Assembly (NCBI GenBank): GCA_003140915.1 | Contig: PLLI01000113.1 | Coordinates: forward strand, 1,266 to 10,726 | Direction: 5' to 3' | From: Candidatus Omnitrophota bacterium | GTDB taxonomy: Bacteria; Omnitrophota; Gorgyraeia; 2-01-FULL-45-10 | Length of the DNA stretch: 9,461 nucleotides | Shown here: in pieces, positions 6,629 through 9,461 of the stretch | How the letters are laid out: each line of letters begins with the position of its first letter | Numbering within the stretch: the stretch's first letter is position 1 | Position numbers and translations under genes: made by a program | The notes under the pieces: model-generated | The model's database searches: none | Told to the model about the DNA's origin: nothing | What the model saw: the letters and a program-made list of their open reading frames with translations, nothing else

Positions 6629-7386
6629 CGGATCCCCAATCGTTTAGTTTTGGTAACGCATATATCTTTTAAAAATAAGGTCGACATCGCACTGTTGCCG
6701 GCCGTTAAACTCCCGAACTCGAACCTGATGGCCGATATGTTCGCCAGATCGATCGCATTTCTTAAAGGCTTGAAATTCAACGTTATCGCCTGCCAGTCTT
6801 TCGATAGTTTCGACGATATGTCCTTCTGGACCCTGTAAGTCCTGTTGTCGGAATCGACTATGACTACCGTGAGATACTCATCGCCTGACTCGCCTCGCGC
6901 CATATATTTCAGATCGAGCTTGTTCAGGTCAATGGGTTCTTTTAAATATATTTCGTAATTTGCCCAACCGCTTCCTCTAGAATTGCACAGGACGAGTTCG
7001 TCATCCGCAACTTTGCTGAAGGTCCCGGCATCCCCCGCGAAATTGACATCCCTGACGATATACTTATTCGGCTCGGAACCCTTTACGAGATACAGGCCCT
7101 TTTCACGCAAACTCCCGAATTTGTCGTCCGGGACAGGCCCGAACGTAGGTATCTCGCCCAGTATCCTCACTTTCACGTCGATATTGCTTTTAAAGAGAAG
7201 GATGAGGAGCGCTAAGACCAGTGCAAGGCCCGTGACCACCCACGGGAACCTTGGCAAACTTTTCTCTCTCTTGTGCTTAGGCTTGTCGGAGACTTTAAGA
7301 TATATCTTCGCTATCTCTTCCTGGGCGGAAGTCCTGGCCCTCTCTTTTTTGAACGGATTATTCAAGGTCTCCAATATTTTACTCAT
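6625..7386 (-). CDS. Single-pass membrane protein with probable carbohydrate-binding-like beta-sandwich domain
   Basis: I do not recognise a named family. The 253-residue protein has a charged cytoplasmic part (1-47, rich in Lys/Arg/Glu), one membrane helix (about 48-66) and about 185 residues predicted outside the membrane. The outer domain alternates short beta-like segments. Around 217-242 it contains ISAIRFEFG, then LTAGN, then STLFLKDICV, a pattern seen in galactose-binding-like/CBM beta-sandwich domains that end in a strand of the form 'aIYIKDI'. That resemblance is from memory and is not a search result. The start is the ATG at 7386, preceded by AAGGGG; the frame runs further upstream but only as a shadow of the permease gene. 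Its stop overlaps the ROK start as ATGA. Placed between permeases and a sugar-sensing regulator, it may bind sugar at the membrane or anchor the transport system. Confidence 0.75.
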   Translation of the reverse strand: MSKILETLNNPFKKERARTSAQEEIAKIYLKVSDKPKHKREKSLPRFPWVVTGLALVLALLILLFKSNIDVKVRILGEIPTFGPVPDDKFGSLREKGLYLVKGSEPNKYIVRDVNFAGDAGTFSKVADDELVLCNSRGSGWANYEIYLKEPIDLNKLDLKYMARGESGDEYLTVVIVDSDNRTYRVQKDISSKLSKDWQAITLNFKPLRNAIDLANISAIRFEFGSLTAGNSAMSTLFLKDICVTKTKRLGIR

Positions 7387-7388
7387 TA

Positions 7389-8273
7389 TTACCCCTTCAT
7401 CCCCGTCAGCTTGATCCCCTCGATAAAGAAACGCTGATTGAAGAGGAAGACTATTATTATAGGAACCATCGTCACCAGCGAGCCGGCCATCAATAGCCCC
7501 CAGTCCGGCTGAGCGTATTGATAAAGTTCCTGAAAATATGCCAGCCCTATCGGCAGCGTCTTCTTCTCGATGGAATTCGTGACCAGGAGCGGCCACATGA
7601 AGCTCACCCAGTTGCCGAGCGACACAAATATCGTAAGTGTTGCGAGCGCGGTATGCGACAGCGGCAGAATCACCTTCCAGAATATGCCCCACAGACTGCA
7701 CCCGTCTATCTTTGCCGCGTCTTCCAGGTCGCGCGGGAGCGTCATGAAGAACTGCCTCAGAAGGAACGTCCCGTAAGCCGAAAATATGGCCGGTATTATG
7801 AGGGCCTTGTAACTGTCGATCCAGCCGAACATGCTCATCATGGTGAAGACGGGGACCATGGTGACGGAGCCGGGTATCATCATCGTCGCCAGGTACGCGA
7901 AGAATAGCTTATCCCTGCCGGGGAATCTGAGCCTCGCGAACGCGTATGCCGCCAGGGCGCTCGTCGCAACCTGCCCGAAGGTAACACATACGCATACGAA
8001 TATGCTGTTCAAATAAAATCTCGCGAATGGCACCACCTTCCATACGTCGATGTAGTTTTTCCAGTATATGGGGTGCGGTATCCATTGCACGGCGCTTATA
8101 TTGAATATGAATACGGAATTGAACGATTTGAGCGATGTCGAGATCATCCAGAGGAACGGCAGTATCATGGTAACGCCGCCGAGCGTAAGGAATGCATATA
8201 TGAGGACCTTCTTGAGGGCCTTTCTGTTTTTCGATATCCTTACTTTTTTAGCTAACGATGCCTCTTCGCGCAT
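7389..8273 (-). CDS. ABC sugar transporter permease, MalG/UgpE type
   Basis: Second membrane subunit of the same carbohydrate importer. From the ATG at 8273 it has 294 residues. A basic N-terminus is followed by membrane segments from about residue 23, giving about six in all. The EAA loop at about 180-204 reads LPRDLEDAAKIDG and ends in VILPLS, close to consensus. The protein ends IEGIKLTGMKG, typical of MalG-type permeases. The frame is open to an ATG at 8327, but that would overlap the MalF-type gene by 43 bases and has no supporting ribosome site. The ATG at 8273 has AAGGA five bases upstream and sits 11 bases after the previous stop, so I prefer it. The next gene starts 2 bases after this stop, indicating co-translation. 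Confidence 0.93.
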   Translation of the reverse strand: MREEASLAKKVRISKNRKALKKVLIYAFLTLGGVTMILPFLWMISTSLKSFNSVFIFNISAVQWIPHPIYWKNYIDVWKVVPFARFYLNSIFVCVCVTFGQVATSALAAYAFARLRFPGRDKLFFAYLATMMIPGSVTMVPVFTMMSMFGWIDSYKALIIPAIFSAYGTFLLRQFFMTLPRDLEDAAKIDGCSLWGIFWKVILPLSHTALATLTIFVSLGNWVSFMWPLLVTNSIEKKTLPIGLAYFQELYQYAQPDWGLLMAGSLVTMVPIIIVFLFNQRFFIEGIKLTGMKG

Positions 8274-8284
8274 GACAATCCTTA

Positions 8285-9229
8285 TCAATAATGCGAGTAT
8301 TGGACAAGCTTTCCGCCGAACCGCCAATTAAATACCGTTATAAGAAAGACGACGAGGAATACGAACCACGCTATACCGGCCGCATATCCCACATTGTGCC
8401 AGCTATACAGATGGTTATATATAAGATATTCGAGTGTAGTGGTCGAATATTCCGGCCCTCCGCCGGTCATTATATAGGCCTGCATGAACCCGCCCTGAAA
8501 ACCGCCGATCGTTGCCATAACCGCGACAAAGAATGTCGTCGGGCTTATCATCGGCCACGTTATGGCCCAGAACTTCTGCCATGAGCCCGCGCCGTCGATC
8601 TCTGAAGCTTCATAAAGTTCCCTCGGGACACCCTGAAGTGCGGCAAGGAAGAGTATCATGTTGTATCCGCCCATCATTACCCACAACCCCATTATCATGA
8701 GCGACGGCTTTGCCCACGCCACCGAAGAGGTCCATGGTATGCCGTTTGTATGTATGCCGATGGCCTTACCGAGGTTTATTATGAGCGTATTCAACAGGCC
8801 GAAGTCGGGATTGTATATCCATGCCCACAAAAGGCATATCGCGACGCCGTTGGTAATGGTGGGTAGGAAAAAGACGGCCTTGAAGAGACTTATCCCTCTC
8901 ATCTTGTTATTTATGACCAGCGCGAGAAAAAGAGACGCCATGATCTCTATCGGTATTATCATCATGAGGTAAAGGGTGTTGCCGAAACATTTCCAGAAGA
9001 GAGGGTCGTTGGCAAGCCATGTGCCGGCCTCTTTATGGAAACCTAAAAGATTTATAAAATTACTGAACCCCACAAAGCTGGGAGGGGATAAGAGATTCCA
9101 CTTGATGAAACTGAAAAGAAGCGAAAATATGACGGGCAGTAGGATGAACGCGAGGAACCCCGCGAAATTCGGTAGGATGAAGAGATAGCCTGCAATAGCC
9201 TCTTTTTCAGAACTTTTTAATTTCGTCAA
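8285..9229 (-). CDS. ABC sugar transporter permease, MalF/UgpA type
   Basis: Inner-membrane subunit of a carbohydrate ABC importer (binding-protein-dependent transport, CUT1-like). The 314 residues contain about six membrane segments, the first near residues 15-42. The EAA loop that docks onto the transport ATPase lies at about 204-230: LYEASEIDGAG, then WPMISP. The TGGGPEYSTTTL stretch at 255-266 is typical of MalF/UgpA-type permeases. The start codon is TTG at 9229, with AAGG eight bases upstream. No ATG precedes the first membrane segment, so I accept TTG with some caution. It is the first gene after the predicted promoter and is followed by its partner permease after 11 bases. The sugar cannot be told from the sequence, and no solute-binding protein or ATPase gene is in the window. 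Confidence 0.9.
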   Translation of the reverse strand: MTKLKSSEKEAIAGYLFILPNFAGFLAFILLPVIFSLLFSFIKWNLLSPPSFVGFSNFINLLGFHKEAGTWLANDPLFWKCFGNTLYLMMIIPIEIMASLFLALVINNKMRGISLFKAVFFLPTITNGVAICLLWAWIYNPDFGLLNTLIINLGKAIGIHTNGIPWTSSVAWAKPSLMIMGLWVMMGGYNMILFLAALQGVPRELYEASEIDGAGSWQKFWAITWPMISPTTFFVAVMATIGGFQGGFMQAYIMTGGGPEYSTTTLEYLIYNHLYSWHNVGYAAGIAWFVFLVVFLITVFNWRFGGKLVQYSHY

Positions 9230-9248
9230 TTAAGTGCCCTTAGAATAA

Positions 9249-9272
9249 ACCCATAGATATATAGCTATGGGT
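9249..9272. promoter_or_regulatory. Inverted repeat at the predicted transcription start, candidate operator
   Basis: ACCCATAG (9249-9256) and CTATGGGT (9265-9272) form a perfect 8-bp inverted repeat separated by 8 bases (arm centres 16 bp apart). It starts immediately downstream of the predicted start site (about 9274) and ends 19 bases before the first start codon. That is where a repressor would block transcription, and the operon encodes its own ROK-type DNA-binding protein. As RNA it could also form a leader stem. It lacks a following U-run, so it is unlikely to be a terminator. It does not match the NagC/Mlc or XylR operators I know. Confidence 0.45.
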
Positions 9273-9280
9273 GTAATATT

Positions 9281-9310
9281 AGTATATCACAATAATCCGG
9301 GGATTTACAA
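9281..9310 (-). promoter_or_regulatory. Predicted sigma70-type promoter of the sugar-transport operon
   Basis: Read on the minus strand, TTGTAA (9310-9305; 4 of 6 matches to the -35 consensus) is followed by an 18-base spacer and TATACT (9286-9281; 5 of 6 matches to the -10 consensus). A TG lies just upstream of the -10. Transcription would begin near 9274, about 45 bases before the permease start at 9229. The spacer carries AATCC/GGATT (9294-9298 and 9301-9305), a small inverted repeat that could be an operator half-site pair. This is pattern-based prediction only. Confidence 0.55.
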
Positions 9311-9312
9311 TA

Positions 9313-9461
9313 TTAAATCGGGGAAATTTTTCGGGCCCTACCGCAACTATGGCAGGTCGACCGGCAGGTGTCCTTTCGGCTAATTTTGTGGCTCGCTGCA
9401 ATTGGTATGTTTAATATTTCTCGGCCACCTTCGGTGGCCTTCATTCAATTGCGACGCTCGC
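9313..9461. other. Gene-free upstream region with nested inverted repeats, unidentified
   Basis: I find no convincing gene here. The frames contain only short stop-bounded stretches, and there is no tRNA T-arm or CCA end. Visible structure: GCAATTG at 9398-9404 faces CAATTGC at 9446-9452, enclosing the GC-rich hairpin at 9423-9439. Further left, GGCAGG occurs twice (9351-9356 and 9363-9368) around the 8-bp palindrome GGTCGACC (9355-9362). This density of structure suggests a dispersed repeat, the end of a small mobile element, or a structured RNA leader or trailer of a gene beyond the right edge. It matches no RNA family I know, and the window ends inside it. Confidence 0.35.
9423..9439. repeat. 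GC-rich perfect hairpin (7-bp stem, 3-nt loop)
   Basis: GGCCACC at 9423-9429 pairs perfectly with GGTGGCC at 9433-9439 around a TTC loop. On the minus strand it is followed by GAGAAATATT and on the plus strand by TTCATTCAATT, so neither side has a proper U-run. It could be a weak terminator for a gene beyond the right edge or the core of a repeat element. The hairpin is certain; its role is not. Confidence 0.55.

Noticed and set aside
7387..7701. Upstream extension of the membrane-protein gene to an ATG at 7701
   Set aside because: The extra 105 residues lie wholly inside the MalG-type permease in another frame and look like shadow sequence; the ATG at 7386 has a proper ribosome site.
8274..8327. 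Longer MalG-type permease starting at 8327
   Set aside because: It would overlap the previous gene by 43 bases, while AAGGA precedes the ATG at 8273 and the extra residues do not resemble permease N-termini.
9340..9400. Cobalamin or cyclic-di-GMP riboswitch on the minus strand (GACCTGCC and CCGAAAGG resemble parts of them)
   Set aside because: The other conserved blocks are missing: no long B12 core upstream and no GGACGCAAAGCC. The match is limited to short stretches.

Overview
All eleven supported genes lie on the minus strand, so transcription runs from the right edge to the left. The window looks like a moderate-GC chromosome of an uncultured anaerobic or fermentative bacterium. The combination fits the PVC/Omnitrophota area: a bacterial pyruvoyl arginine decarboxylase, a short-leader pilin, [NiFe]-hydrogenase maturation genes and a compact MetE-like protein. 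This lineage guess is an inference from gene content (low to moderate confidence). No rRNA or tRNA gene, insertion sequence, CRISPR array or protein-coding phage gene was found.

Right part (9461 to 5405). A gene-free stretch of about 230 bases holds a GC-rich hairpin, a nested inverted repeat, a good sigma70-like promoter and an 8+8 bp inverted repeat at the predicted transcript start. It leads into two ABC sugar-transport permeases of the MalF/UgpA and MalG/UgpE types. Next come a one-TM protein with a probable extracytoplasmic beta-sandwich (carbohydrate-binding-like) domain and a ROK-family regulator with an N-terminal winged helix. No sugar-binding protein or transport ATPase gene is in the window.

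Middle part (5381 to 1934). In the same tightly packed run come an HtpX-type membrane metalloprotease carrying a canonical EF-hand loop, a 343-residue MetE/UROD-superfamily protein with a likely zinc site, an agmatinase-type ureohydrolase and a pyruvoyl-dependent arginine decarboxylase. The last two complete arginine to agmatine to putrescine plus urea. Gaps and overlaps from 9229 to 1934 run from a 16-base overlap to a 23-base gap, so one long transcript of eight genes is plausible.

Left part (1867 to 41). After a 66-base gap with a possible leaderless promoter there is a protein corresponding only to the carbamoyltransferase (Kae1-like) domain of HypF, then a type IV pilin-like/pseudopilin gene overlapping it by 8 bases, then hypC. 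HypF and HypC work in building the Fe(CN)2CO centre of [NiFe] hydrogenases. The pilin is an odd guest in this cluster. Inside the HypF-like gene, a 42-bp array of six 7-mers encodes the residues directly before the metal-binding HHEAH motif.
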